A DNA stretch of 64,000 nt, taken from an uncultured Alphaproteobacteria bacterium. GTDB taxonomy: Bacteria > Pseudomonadota > Alphaproteobacteria > HIMB59 > GCA-002718135. Under the pieces are notes generated by a model. That model searched no databases, was not told the DNA's origin, and saw only the letters and a program-made list of their open reading frames with translations. Position 1 is the first letter of the stretch. Each line of letters begins with the position of its first letter. This document shows, piece after piece, positions 56,464-64,000 of the stretch. The position numbers and the translations under genes were made by a program. The stretch is taken from positions 47,177 to 111,176 of the forward strand of contig CACNHX010000004.1 in NCBI GenBank assembly GCA_902620425.1, given 5' to 3'.

Positions 56464-59076
56464 TTAAATTGTAAATTTCGAGATTTCATCTCTAATTAAT
56501 TTACTTAAGAGACTGTAACCAAGAACATTCATGTGTAATGGATCTTCTGAATAAAATTTTTCAAATCCAGCATCAAGCATAGGAGAGCAAAGATCAATAT
56601 AGCGCCATTGACTAAAATTCTCAATTTTGTTTTTAATTCGTTCATTTGCATCTAATATTGTATTTAAATAATTATTTCTAAATACACTTGGCTTAATAGA
56701 AACAAAAAAACATAAGGTGTGAGGTAATTTTTCATTAACTTCAGAAGCAAATAATAAAAATTCATTTTCTAAATCTTCAGCACTCATTCCGCTGCCTATA
56801 TCATTATCACCTGCATAAAAAATCATCTTTTCAGGATTATTTGGGACTACTATTCTATTAAAATAGGTTCGGCATGATACTAATGTGGAACCACCAAATC
56901 CTAAATTTAATAAACTATCAAATGACAAATCAGTTTTTGCATTTTCCCAGTCTCTAAATGTTGAACTTCCAAATAAGACTATTTTGTTATTTTTATATTG
57001 ATCTGAATGTAATTTAATTTCTAATTCTCTCACGTCTGCTTCAAATTCTTCCTCAATAGGGCTTACTAAGTTTAAGTTACTAACCACATCTTCATAATTA
57101 ATTTTATTTTTTGAAGCTGATTTTGCTAATTCAATTGCTTCCTCAACATATGCTCTAAAAGTTTTTCTATATTTAGATAAAAAATTTTCTAACTCTTTTT
57201 TATTTTTCATATCATTTACAAAATCTTTTATTTTTATTGGTTCTTTAATAACTGCTGAATAAATAGTATCAGAAATTGAATAATCAAAATTTGCTAATGC
57301 AATTGGAACAAGAAGGGGCTCTGGTTTTAATTGGTCTGCTAATAAAAATGCACCTGGTTTTAATGGACCTGGGGAATTTGGAGTTAAATTATCTTCAGTC
57401 TCAGATGTACCTTCTGGTGCTATAACTAAAGGTCTGTTTTGATCAAATATATTTTGAGTTTCGATAAATAATCTACTTTTTCTTTTCTTTTTTTGTTCTT
57501 GAGTTTCATTTAAATAATCTGACTCTGGTGTATGGACGAAAATATAATCTAAATTCTCATAATAATTGTATCTCCAGAATTCTGTATTTCTAGAATATCT
57601 AGCAATTCTTTGACCACCATCACCATATTTTGGAAATAAAATTTTTGCACTTATAAAGTGACTATCTATACTAAATTGATGTCCATTAGCTAAACCATTT
57701 TCTTCAATGCTTGCCAAATGATTATAAAAAAATATGTTTGTGGCTTCATCAGGTAAATTCTCCATACCTTTAATAACATAAGGTACTTGATCAAAAGCTT
57801 TTATAAAATCTGAATTTGTTAATTTTTGTAATGCTTGTTTATTTATTGAATCATATGAATTTGCAACCCTGTTGTATATTTTGTTTAGTTGTTTGAAAAA
57901 TCTATTTTTTCTTTCTATACCACTCAATGCATCAATCATTAAACTAGCTATAGATTTTTCATCATCATTACCTGTAATAATTAAATCATAAATTGTATCG
58001 AATGCTAAAGAATGAGTTAAATGATTTTCTAATAAATGAGGTATTGTATAAAGTTTGGAATTACTTGGTATTGTTGCAGAATTATCATTTAATAAATATT
58101 GAAAAAACTCTTTTTCATTTTTAGCTGGATAGGTTGTTAATCCTGTTGAACTTTGAATATAGCGTCCTAATTGCCATAATTGTCTTTTAAAAAATTTGAT
58201 TGCCAATTCTGGATTGGTTTTGATTAAATTATCAATAAATTCATTTGAGAATTTTAATATCGTTGTATCTCTTGTTGCTTTTAAGGAGTAGGGTGATTCA
58301 ATTTCATGTAATCCTGAAGATAAGGACAATGCTACTCCTGGTCTAGCTATTGATCTTGAATTGTTTTCTAATTGGTCATCTTTTAAATTTGTAAAAGAGG
58401 CTTCAACCTTACCTTTTAACAAAATATTTATTCCATCAGAATTTTTACCTTCTAATGTTATAAATTCACCAGATGAAAATAATCTAACGTTTGCGTAATG
58501 TATTAATTCATCTAAATCGTTATCATCAAGAAAAGCTAAAAATGCTGAATTTTTAATTCTTTTGGTATTTACAATATCTCCACCAGTTTTAACACCATCA
58601 GCTAAATTAATGTTTTTGTGTTCAACGGGTTTTTCTAAATTGCGAGATGACCATATTAAATTAATTGATTCAAATAATAAAAAAGAATAAAAAAAACTTG
58701 CATAGTCCGGATCTATTTCTTCCAATTCTTTTAACTTTTCTATTTTGATAGAAATATATTCTGAATTACCTTTAATAAATATATCTGACATATATCTAGC
58801 TGGCGCATTTAAGCCTGAAATACCAAGAGGTGACCCTGCATTCTTTAATGTTGCTAACTTATAAAAAACATTATTATGATATTTTACATATTCAGCCTCA
58901 CCTTTTAAAAGAATAAAAATTTGATCTGCGATACCATGCTGTTCTGCAATTTTGATGTCTTCATTACTTTTGTGAAATTCTGTGCCAGAATTGATTAAAT
59001 CTTCAGTATTTTTTTTTGGAGACAAAGAAAAACCTTTATCTACTAGTATTAAAGATATTTTTTCACTTAAATTCAT
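56464..59076 (-). CDS. Fusion of two cyclic-nucleotide-binding domains, PlsC-like acyltransferase and SGNH hydrolase
   Basis: An 870-residue protein. Residues about 25-140 and 185-310 are CNB-like beta-roll domains (QIFILLKGEAEYVKY; LFSSGEFITLEGKNSDGINI, LLKGKVEASF). A helical linker follows. Residues about 430-650 resemble a PlsC/LPLAT acyltransferase: FFYNHLASIEENG in place of the NHxxxxD motif (His453 present, Glu at the acidic position) and VIAPEGTSET for the EGT block. Residues 695-870 are an SGNH/GDSL hydrolase: LFGSSTFRDW (nucleophile Ser704 or 705), NLGFGGST, YAGDNDIGSG (GxND block), and DPLHMNVLGY (Asp845, His848). It could remodel phospholipids or lysolipids under small-molecule control. 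No signal peptide or strong membrane helix. Confidence 0.85.
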   Translation of the reverse strand: MNLSEKISLILVDKGFSLSPKKNTEDLINSGTEFHKSNEDIKIAEQHGIADQIFILLKGEAEYVKYHNNVFYKLATLKNAGSPLGISGLNAPARYMSDIFIKGNSEYISIKIEKLKELEEIDPDYASFFYSFLLFESINLIWSSRNLEKPVEHKNINLADGVKTGGDIVNTKRIKNSAFLAFLDDNDLDELIHYANVRLFSSGEFITLEGKNSDGINILLKGKVEASFTNLKDDQLENNSRSIARPGVALSLSSGLHEIESPYSLKATRDTTILKFSNEFIDNLIKTNPELAIKFFKRQLWQLGRYIQSSTGLTTYPAKNEKEFFQYLLNDNSATIPSNSKLYTIPHLLENHLTHSLAFDTIYDLIITGNDDEKSIASLMIDALSGIERKNRFFKQLNKIYNRVANSYDSINKQALQKLTNSDFIKAFDQVPYVIKGMENLPDEATNIFFYNHLASIEENGLANGHQFSIDSHFISAKILFPKYGDGGQRIARYSRNTEFWRYNYYENLDYIFVHTPESDYLNETQEQKKKRKSRLFIETQNIFDQNRPLVIAPEGTSETEDNLTPNSPGPLKPGAFLLADQLKPEPLLVPIALANFDYSISDTIYSAVIKEPIKIKDFVNDMKNKKELENFLSKYRKTFRAYVEEAIELAKSASKNKINYEDVVSNLNLVSPIEEEFEADVRELEIKLHSDQYKNNKIVLFGSSTFRDWENAKTDLSFDSLLNLGFGGSTLVSCRTYFNRIVVPNNPEKMIFYAGDNDIGSGMSAEDLENEFLLFASEVNEKLPHTLCFFVSIKPSVFRNNYLNTILDANERIKNKIENFSQWRYIDLCSPMLDAGFEKFYSEDPLHMNVLGYSLLSKLIRDEISKFTI

Positions 59077-59124
59077 TAATTATCTAACTTAATAAATTTC
59101 CCATTTTATTTAAAGAGAAAAATT

Positions 59125-59829
59125 TTATCTTCTTATAATTGACTTAAAAATATTGATAAAAGATAACAGTATTATTTTTAATCTAAATATACTTACAATG
59201 GATTGAGCTAAATATGTCAATGCAGCAGCTCTTAAAACGGATTTGCATTGGTACATATTCTCTCTAGGAACAAATCTTTTGAGTATTGGTAAGGCTCTCT
59301 TAAAACTTGCATCAAATTCTACAGGAAGAGTAATCAAATGGATTAGCACATTTGTAGATAAACATCCCATTATTATTATCGCAGCAATAAGAGTGATAAA
59401 TGGACTTTTAGTGAAGGCAAATATTGACGGTAGTCCTATAATTAATAAAAACGAGCCAATTCTTTGAAAGATCATTGTTTTTTCAATTAATGATTGTCTA
59501 AGAATAAGTGGTTTGTATTTTTCTTTATCTTGAATTGCATGCCCAATTTCGTGTGCAACAACCGCAATGCTTGTAATACTTTTTTTATCAAGTTTATCTG
59601 TAGCGATATGTATTTTTTTTTCTTTAGGATTGTAATGATCTAATTGCTGAATAGGATTAATTGATACATTGGTAATTTTTTCTTCTTCAAGGATTTTTTT
59701 TCCAAGTTCTCTACCAGTGAAAGGCATATCAGGTAAAATTTTATTATATTTTTTTAAAATATAATTTACCCATAAACTTGGTAGAAACATTACAATAAAT
59801 GGCAAAAAATAGTAAAATAATTTAATCAC
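59125..59829 (-). CDS. Zinc metallopeptidase (YugP type)
   Basis: A 234-residue inner-membrane protein with an N-terminal helix (1-25), the zinc motif SIAVVAHEIGHAIQD (His93, Glu94, His97), two helices near 130-170, and LPVEFDASFKRALPIL with a third acidic ligand. It is in the PF04298 Zn-peptidase group, whose substrates are unknown. It is encoded on the same strand downstream of the fusion protein's start region (48-base gap), so the two are transcribed in the order protease then fusion. Confidence 0.9.
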   Translation of the reverse strand: MIKLFYYFLPFIVMFLPSLWVNYILKKYNKILPDMPFTGRELGKKILEEEKITNVSINPIQQLDHYNPKEKKIHIATDKLDKKSITSIAVVAHEIGHAIQDKEKYKPLILRQSLIEKTMIFQRIGSFLLIIGLPSIFAFTKSPFITLIAAIIIMGCLSTNVLIHLITLPVEFDASFKRALPILKRFVPRENMYQCKSVLRAAALTYLAQSIVSIFRLKIILLSFINIFKSIIRR

Positions 59830-59912
59830 AATTTAAAAATAGTAATAATATTATTAAAAATCAATTTTATTTAAACTAGTATTATCATCAATAATTAATT
59901 ATTGCTTAAAGA

Positions 59913-61103
59913 GTGAAATCTAAATTTGAAAGAATTAATAGACTTCCCCCATATATATTTGGGGAGATAAATTCATTAAAAATGAAACTGAGATCAGAAG
60001 GTAGGGATATTATTGATTTTGGCATGGGCAATCCTGATATGCCAACACCTCTTCACATAAGACAGAAATTAAAAGAAGTTGTAGATAAACCAGGTGTTGG
60101 ACGTTATTCAGTTTCAAAAGGTATTAATGGATTAAGAAAAGCTCAAGCTAAATATTATAAAAAACGATTTAATGTTGATTTAAATCCATCAAGTGAAATT
60201 ATAGTAACAATTGGTTCAAAGGAAGGTTTAGCAAATTTAGCACAAGCTATAACTTCAAGAGGAGACAGGATATTATGCCCTGATCCATCATACCCTGTTC
60301 ACCCATATGGTTTTATGATTGCCGGAGCAAAATTAACACCTTTAAGAACATTTTATAATGGACAGTTCGATAGAAACAAATTTTTATCAAATATTGTTAA
60401 TAATTTAAAAAAATATTCTTCAATAAAAGTTATTATTGTTTCTTTTCCTTCTAATCCAACGGCTCAGATAGTTGATTTATATTTTTATAAAGAATTAGTA
60501 AAAATTGCAAAAAAATATCAAGTTTATATTTTATCTGATTTAGCTTATTCTGAAATTTATTTTGGTAAATATCCACCTCCATCAATATTAGAAGTTAATG
60601 GAGCTAAGAATATAGCTGTTGAATTTACAACTTTATCTAAAACTTACGCAATGGCAGGTTGGAGAATAGGTTTTGCTGTTGGAAACAAAACATTAATTGA
60701 AGCATTAACAAAAATTAAATCTTATGTAGACTATGGTGCTTTTACTCCTGTGCAAGTAGCAGCCACTGCTGCTTTAAATGGATCTCAAAGATGTGTAGAA
60801 GAAATAAGAGAGACTTATAAAAAAAGAAGAAATGTTTTAATAGAATCTTTTGAAAGGGCTGGATGGGATAAAATTCCAGAACCTGAAGCATCAATGTTTG
60901 TATGGGCTCCTTTACCAAAAAAATATAAAAAAATGGGTTCTATGAAGTTTGCTAAGAATTTAATGATAAATGCTGACGTTGCAGTAGCTCCTGGTTTAGC
61001 TTTTGGAAAAGGAGGGGAGGGATTTGTTCGTATTGGTCTAGTAGAAAATACTCAAAGAATAAGACAGGCAGCTAAAAATATTAAAAGATATTTTAATACT
61101 TAA
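59913..61103 (+). CDS. alaC: Class I/II aminotransferase (AlaC-like)
   Basis: A 396-residue fold-type I PLP enzyme starting at GTG. Motifs: DFGMGNPDMPTPLHI, TIGSKEGLANLAQAI, FPSNPTAQIVDL, YILSDLAYSEIYF and TLSKTYAMAGWRIGF, where the Lys forms the Schiff base. RIGLVENTQRIRQA ends with the substrate-carboxylate Arg. Similarity of these blocks to AlaC and LL-diaminopimelate aminotransferases suggests glutamate-pyruvate transamination. Convergent with the amine-oxidase-like gene, two bases apart. Confidence 0.88.
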   Translation: MKSKFERINRLPPYIFGEINSLKMKLRSEGRDIIDFGMGNPDMPTPLHIRQKLKEVVDKPGVGRYSVSKGINGLRKAQAKYYKKRFNVDLNPSSEIIVTIGSKEGLANLAQAITSRGDRILCPDPSYPVHPYGFMIAGAKLTPLRTFYNGQFDRNKFLSNIVNNLKKYSSIKVIIVSFPSNPTAQIVDLYFYKELVKIAKKYQVYILSDLAYSEIYFGKYPPPSILEVNGAKNIAVEFTTLSKTYAMAGWRIGFAVGNKTLIEALTKIKSYVDYGAFTPVQVAATAALNGSQRCVEEIRETYKKRRNVLIESFERAGWDKIPEPEASMFVWAPLPKKYKKMGSMKFAKNLMINADVAVAPGLAFGKGGEGFVRIGLVENTQRIRQAAKNIKRYFNT

Positions 61104-61105
61104 TA

Positions 61106-62083
61106 TTAAACTGATAAAATCTTAATATAATGTGATAATTTTTCACCTGCATCCCAGGCATCGCTTAGACTTTTTCCTAGAACCCAGTCTCCACTTAAAA
61201 ATATTTTATTATCCTTAGAATTAATCCAATTTTTTTTTGATATAGTATTATAACTCAATTTTGTTTGCGCATATAACCACCTGTGTGATTTAATAAAACT
61301 TACATTATTCTTTATATTAAATGTTTCTTCAAATATTGATTGAGCATATTTTTCTAGTTCAGTCTTGTCTATATCAATATTATTTTTTGTATATTCAGAA
61401 TTCATATTTAATACCCAACAATCATGGAATAATTCATTAAATTTTATATTTTGATTCATAAAGAAACTAATATCTTTATGAAGATTTAATCCAGCTTTAA
61501 CATTAATGTTATTATTATCTTTATAGCTTAACATTACAGTATGTATTGGGTCATAAGATGGTTCGCTAACAATCTGAGTAAAATCAATCAAATCTTTTGA
61601 AAGTTCTTTTGATTGTAAATAAGGTATACAAATTAAAATATAATCAAAATCTTTAAATTCTTCCTTTTCAGAAAATAGCGAGAAGAGATCATTACTATTT
61701 TTTGAAATTTTAATTATTTTTGAATTTAAATAACTTTTTACTTTAATATTATCAAAAATAGACTTTGGAATAGAATTCATTCCATTTTGACCAATAATAA
61801 TTTTTTTTCTGATCTTTTTATTTTTTAAATAATCTGTTGCAAAATCTATTTCTATTACTTGCCCCAAATTATATTTACTTATTACTTCATTTAATTGAAC
61901 TACAGAATGATTTGTCGATAGATAATGTGCACCATGATCAAAAAGATAATTATCATGTTTTCTAGTAGAGACTCTTCCTCCTGGTCTCCATGATTTATCA
62001 AAAATTGTAATATTATGTTCTTGAAGATTATAAGCAAGAGACAAACCAGTCATCCCAGCTCCAATTATTGCAATATTTTTCAC
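61106..62083 (-). CDS. FAD-dependent amine oxidase/renalase-like protein
   Basis: A 325-residue flavoprotein. The N-terminal dinucleotide fold is IAIIGAGMTGLSLAYNL, followed by IFDKSWRPGGRVSTRK and FDHGAHYLSTNH, the pattern of NAD(P)-binding amine-oxidase or renalase-like proteins. FLSGDWVLGKSLSDAWDAGE is the C-terminal FAD-contact motif. The substrate is not known. A one-base gap separates it from the small gene upstream. Confidence 0.88.
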   Translation of the reverse strand: MKNIAIIGAGMTGLSLAYNLQEHNITIFDKSWRPGGRVSTRKHDNYLFDHGAHYLSTNHSVVQLNEVISKYNLGQVIEIDFATDYLKNKKIRKKIIIGQNGMNSIPKSIFDNIKVKSYLNSKIIKISKNSNDLFSLFSEKEEFKDFDYILICIPYLQSKELSKDLIDFTQIVSEPSYDPIHTVMLSYKDNNNINVKAGLNLHKDISFFMNQNIKFNELFHDCWVLNMNSEYTKNNIDIDKTELEKYAQSIFEETFNIKNNVSFIKSHRWLYAQTKLSYNTISKKNWINSKDNKIFLSGDWVLGKSLSDAWDAGEKLSHYIKILSV

Positions 62084-62084
62084 A

Positions 62085-62288
62085 TTAATTAATATTAATT
62101 ATTTGAAAATTTTTTTTGCCTGAAGATTTAATTTTTTTTAAACCAAATTTACTGCATAGATTTTTGTATCTCTGTTTTGCTGGTAAGTTAATTGTTTTAA
62201 AATGTATATTATCGTGACCGAACATCATTTTCTGGCCATTAATTTCATATAATTTTTTATAAATACTAGATTTTCTTCTGATAACCAT
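62085..62288 (-). CDS. Small basic hypothetical protein (67 residues)
   Basis: A 67-residue Lys-rich frame beginning MVIRRKSSIYKKLYEINGQK, then MMFGHDNIHFKTINLP. No domain is recognised. It ends one base before the amine-oxidase-like gene on the same strand and its codon use fits, so co-transcription is likely. Function unknown. Confidence 0.45.
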   Translation of the reverse strand: MVIRRKSSIYKKLYEINGQKMMFGHDNIHFKTINLPAKQRYKNLCSKFGLKKIKSSGKKNFQIININ

Positions 62289-62291
62289 AAT

Positions 62292-62375
62292 TTAATAGAA
62301 AAAATATATAGTTAAATTTAAAGCTGCAAAGATAAATACTATCGCAATAGCTGCGTATAAATTTCTTTTGTTCAT
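62292..62375 (-). CDS. Possible 27-residue membrane peptide
   Basis: On the minus strand ATG 62375-62373 to TAA 62294-62292 encodes MNKRNLYAAIAIVFIFAALN and then LTIYFFY: a basic N-terminus and one continuous hydrophobic helix. It sits three bases before the 67-residue gene on the same strand. Such single-helix peptides are easily missed in annotation. It could be chance in AT-rich DNA, although positive-inside topology argues for a real product. Confidence 0.35.
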   Translation of the reverse strand: MNKRNLYAAIAIVFIFAALNLTIYFFY

Positions 62376-62419
62376 ATCTATTTATAATTAAAATTATACT
62401 TAAAAGTCAAGATACTAAA

Positions 62420-63277
62420 TTAATTTAACATTAATGATTTTAGGAAATCTAAGTTTTCAATTAATCGTCTTAATTCTTCTGGATCTAGTCCTTTTAAATT
62501 TTCTTTAAATAAATTTTGATAGTCTAATGTATCAATACGATCTGTATAAATTTCTTTTAAAGAAATTGTATTTGAATTATCATAATCATAATTCCCAATT
62601 AATATTTTTGATAATGCAGGAAATATTAGTGATGTAGTTGTATAAGTTGCAAATCCTATTTCTCTGTCTTCGTCTTGTCTTTTGTCAATAAAGGTAAAAT
62701 AAATTGCTATTCTTGCTGCACGTGTTAATTCTGCTACAGATAATTCATCATCTTGTGATACATCTAAAAATGAAAAAGTTTCATTAATACAATTTGCGGG
62801 ATTGCTATCATTATTACATGTTTCAATTAATTGAGAATTCATTAAGTTAATAATTTCTCCATAAATAATTTGAAAGACACTAGGTATTGATTCACATTTT
62901 TCATAAACAGAATACTCTGATGAATTTAAAAAAGAATAATCTATACCATCCCACCCCTCAGGAGCAGTAACTTCAAGTAAATTATTACCATCTTTTTTTA
63001 AAAAATAATAATAACTTCCATCTAATTCACCCCATTTATAAGCTGACCAATCTTGTACCTTTGAGGTCTTGGACACATTAAAGCCAACATATGTCTCGTC
63101 AATCCACATACTTGTATTATTTGATATTATAAATACTTGATATTCTGCGTCACAATCATCACTCCAAATACCTTGCATATCTTTTGGAAAATTATCTTCA
63201 AATATTAATTCTGCATTGAGGTGAAATGAAAATAATAAAAAAATACTAAAAATTAATTTTACTAAATTATTCTTCAT
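62420..63277 (-). CDS. Exported EF-hand protein
   Basis: A 285-residue protein with a signal peptide (about 1-22, ending LNAEL). Two calcium-binding EF-hand loops are visible in the second half: FLDVSQDDELSVAEL (about 171-185) and GNYDYDNSNTISLKEI (about 232-247). Four or more cysteines may form disulfides. The N-terminal half has no recognised fold. Probably periplasmic or surface-associated and calcium-responsive. Its start overlaps the preceding lipoprotein gene by 11 bases, so the two are co-expressed. Confidence 0.75.
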   Translation of the reverse strand: MKNNLVKLIFSIFLLFSFHLNAELIFEDNFPKDMQGIWSDDCDAEYQVFIISNNTSMWIDETYVGFNVSKTSKVQDWSAYKWGELDGSYYYFLKKDGNNLLEVTAPEGWDGIDYSFLNSSEYSVYEKCESIPSVFQIIYGEIINLMNSQLIETCNNDSNPANCINETFSFLDVSQDDELSVAELTRAARIAIYFTFIDKRQDEDREIGFATYTTTSLIFPALSKILIGNYDYDNSNTISLKEIYTDRIDTLDYQNLFKENLKGLDPEELRRLIENLDFLKSLMLN

Positions 63278-63776
63278 AAGGCATAACTCTTATCACATCA
63301 CCGTAAATAATAACAACTCTTTGCCCATTCGGAAGGGCATTATTATCTCCTTGTACAAAAGCCTTTTCTTGATCATTTTTGCAATTAGAAGTTTTATTAC
63401 CACATTCATCAATATTCACTATATATTGGAAGCCATCATGATTGCCAATTTTAGCTTGAATTACTGAGCCCATAGCGGCTCCTCCAATAGTTCCATATAC
63501 TATCGCAATATCTTGACACTTAGTTCCTAATATTTCTTCTTCTCCACATATTTGAGAAGCTAAAAGACCTCCTATCATTGCTCCAGCAGTTGCTCCAATC
63601 CAATCACTTTCACCTTCAATTTTTACTGGAAGAGAGGTTTTAATTGTTCCATATTCAATATTAGTTACTTTTTGTGCATCAGATTTTTTTACTATATTTG
63701 GGGATGTTGTATTACAAGAGATTAGTGCAAAACTAATTATCAGGGGAATTACCAATAATTTTACTAATTTGTTCAT
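63267..63776 (-). CDS. Glycine-zipper lipoprotein (17-kDa-antigen-like)
   Basis: A 169-residue lipoprotein. The signal peptide ends in the lipobox ALISCN (Cys about 21). GATAGAMIGGLLASQICG and YGTIGGAAMGSVIQAKIG form a glycine-zipper segment like rickettsial 17-kDa surface antigens. A C-terminal beta-rich region GQRVVIIYGDVIRVMP follows. Expected in the outer membrane. It is divergent from the photolyase-related gene with a 96-base gap. Confidence 0.82.
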   Translation of the reverse strand: MNKLVKLLVIPLIISFALISCNTTSPNIVKKSDAQKVTNIEYGTIKTSLPVKIEGESDWIGATAGAMIGGLLASQICGEEEILGTKCQDIAIVYGTIGGAAMGSVIQAKIGNHDGFQYIVNIDECGNKTSNCKNDQEKAFVQGDNNALPNGQRVVIIYGDVIRVMPYEE

Positions 63777-63872
63777 TAAATTATAAATTATTATAGTTAA
63801 AAATTGTCTAAAATAAGCAATTAATTTTAATAAATCATATAAATTTTCTAATAACTTACTATTTAAATATTG

Positions 63873-64000
63873 ATGAAAAGTGTATTTTTAATTCTTGGAA
63901 ATCAATTATTCCCTCATAAACACTTAAGAAAATATAAAGACTCAACTATTTTTATGTGTGAAAGCTTTGATCTTTGTACTTTTCAAAAACATCATAAATT
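63873..64000 (+). CDS. Deoxyribodipyrimidine photolyase-related protein (N-terminal part)
   Basis: The gene begins at ATG 63873 and runs off the right edge. The 42 visible residues begin MKSVFLILGNQLFPHKHLRK and include MCESFDLCTFQKHHK. LILGNQLF and the ESxxLCT/HKxK-type segment match the start of the DPRP / FeS-type (6-4) photolyase family. The function would be light-driven repair or photoreception. Only the start is seen. Confidence 0.7.
   Translation, partial: MKSVFLILGNQLFPHKHLRKYKDSTIFMCESFDLCTFQKHHK

Noticed and set aside
59243..59467. Plus-strand frame inside the zinc metallopeptidase
   Set aside because: Antisense to a gene with a clear HEIGH motif and membrane topology.

Overview
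The window is a very AT-rich (I would guess below about 30% G+C; not counted), densely packed bacterial chromosome segment with short or overlapping gene junctions and no intergenic gap over 300 bases. Gene content and order point to an alphaproteobacterium: uvrA divergent from ssb-gyrA-coaD, recG/sdhE/mfd, yajC-secD-secF next to a DUF815 ATPase, and rlpA-dacA-tmk-holB-metG-tatD. UvrA carries the CPVSGF variant of its first zinc module and RibA has the long form with a DHBP-synthase-like N-terminal half. The extreme AT bias, small intergenic regions and many small-molecule permeases suggest a streamlined marine lineage of the Pelagibacterales / HIMB59 / AEGEAN-169 type. That placement is inference and needs a marker-gene tree.

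Layout. 1-3.4 kb: tail of an unidentified gene, a SAM methyltransferase, a RibD-type reductase, GTP cyclohydrolase II and a peroxiredoxin. 3.4-8.5 kb: a DMT permease, a class-III aminotransferase, acylphosphatase, two tandem DMT permeases and an FKBP-rhodanese fusion. 8.5-12.8 kb: DUF815 ATPase, yajC-secD-secF, superoxide dismutase. 12.8-26 kb: DNA repair and replication block (uvrA, ssb, gyrA, coaD, tRNA-Lys, recG, sdhE, mfd). 25.9-28.1 kb: sugar dehydrogenase, a small membrane peptide, a sulfotransferase and tRNA-Ser. 28.2-36 kb: cell-wall genes (lytic transglycosylase, RlpA, D,D-carboxypeptidase) running into tmk-holB-metG-tatD and a metallo-beta-lactamase-fold hydrolase. 36-41.8 kb: catabolic or accessory enzymes (HIBADH-like dehydrogenase, SMP-30 lactonase, pterin dehydratase, MlrC-like M81 protein, SelO, an Fe/2OG oxygenase). 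41.8-52.3 kb: transporter-rich stretch with an orphan TupA-like binding protein, five DMT permeases, one MFS permease, an HDAC-family deacetylase and a PhyH-like oxygenase. 52.4-56.5 kb: a possible apiose/apionate operon (TTC38-like protein, ApnL-like lactonase broken at an A14 tract, Gfo/Idh/MocA dehydrogenase). 56.5-64 kb: a large CNB-CNB-acyltransferase-SGNH fusion, zinc protease, AlaC-like aminotransferase, FAD amine oxidase-like protein, an EF-hand secreted protein, a glycine-zipper lipoprotein and the start of a photolyase-related gene.

The housekeeping blocks cover genome maintenance, Sec export and wall remodelling. The accessory parts look like organic-solute uptake (eight EamA/DMT permeases in about 49 kb) coupled to oxidation of sugars and sugar acids. 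The least ordinary items are the four-domain fusion at 56.5-59.1 kb, the frameshifted lactonase in the putative apiose operon, the FKBP-rhodanese fusion, and two leader regions sharing GTGGCAC / GTGYCAC inverted arms. I saw no CRISPR array, insertion sequence, prophage, rRNA or plasmid origin.
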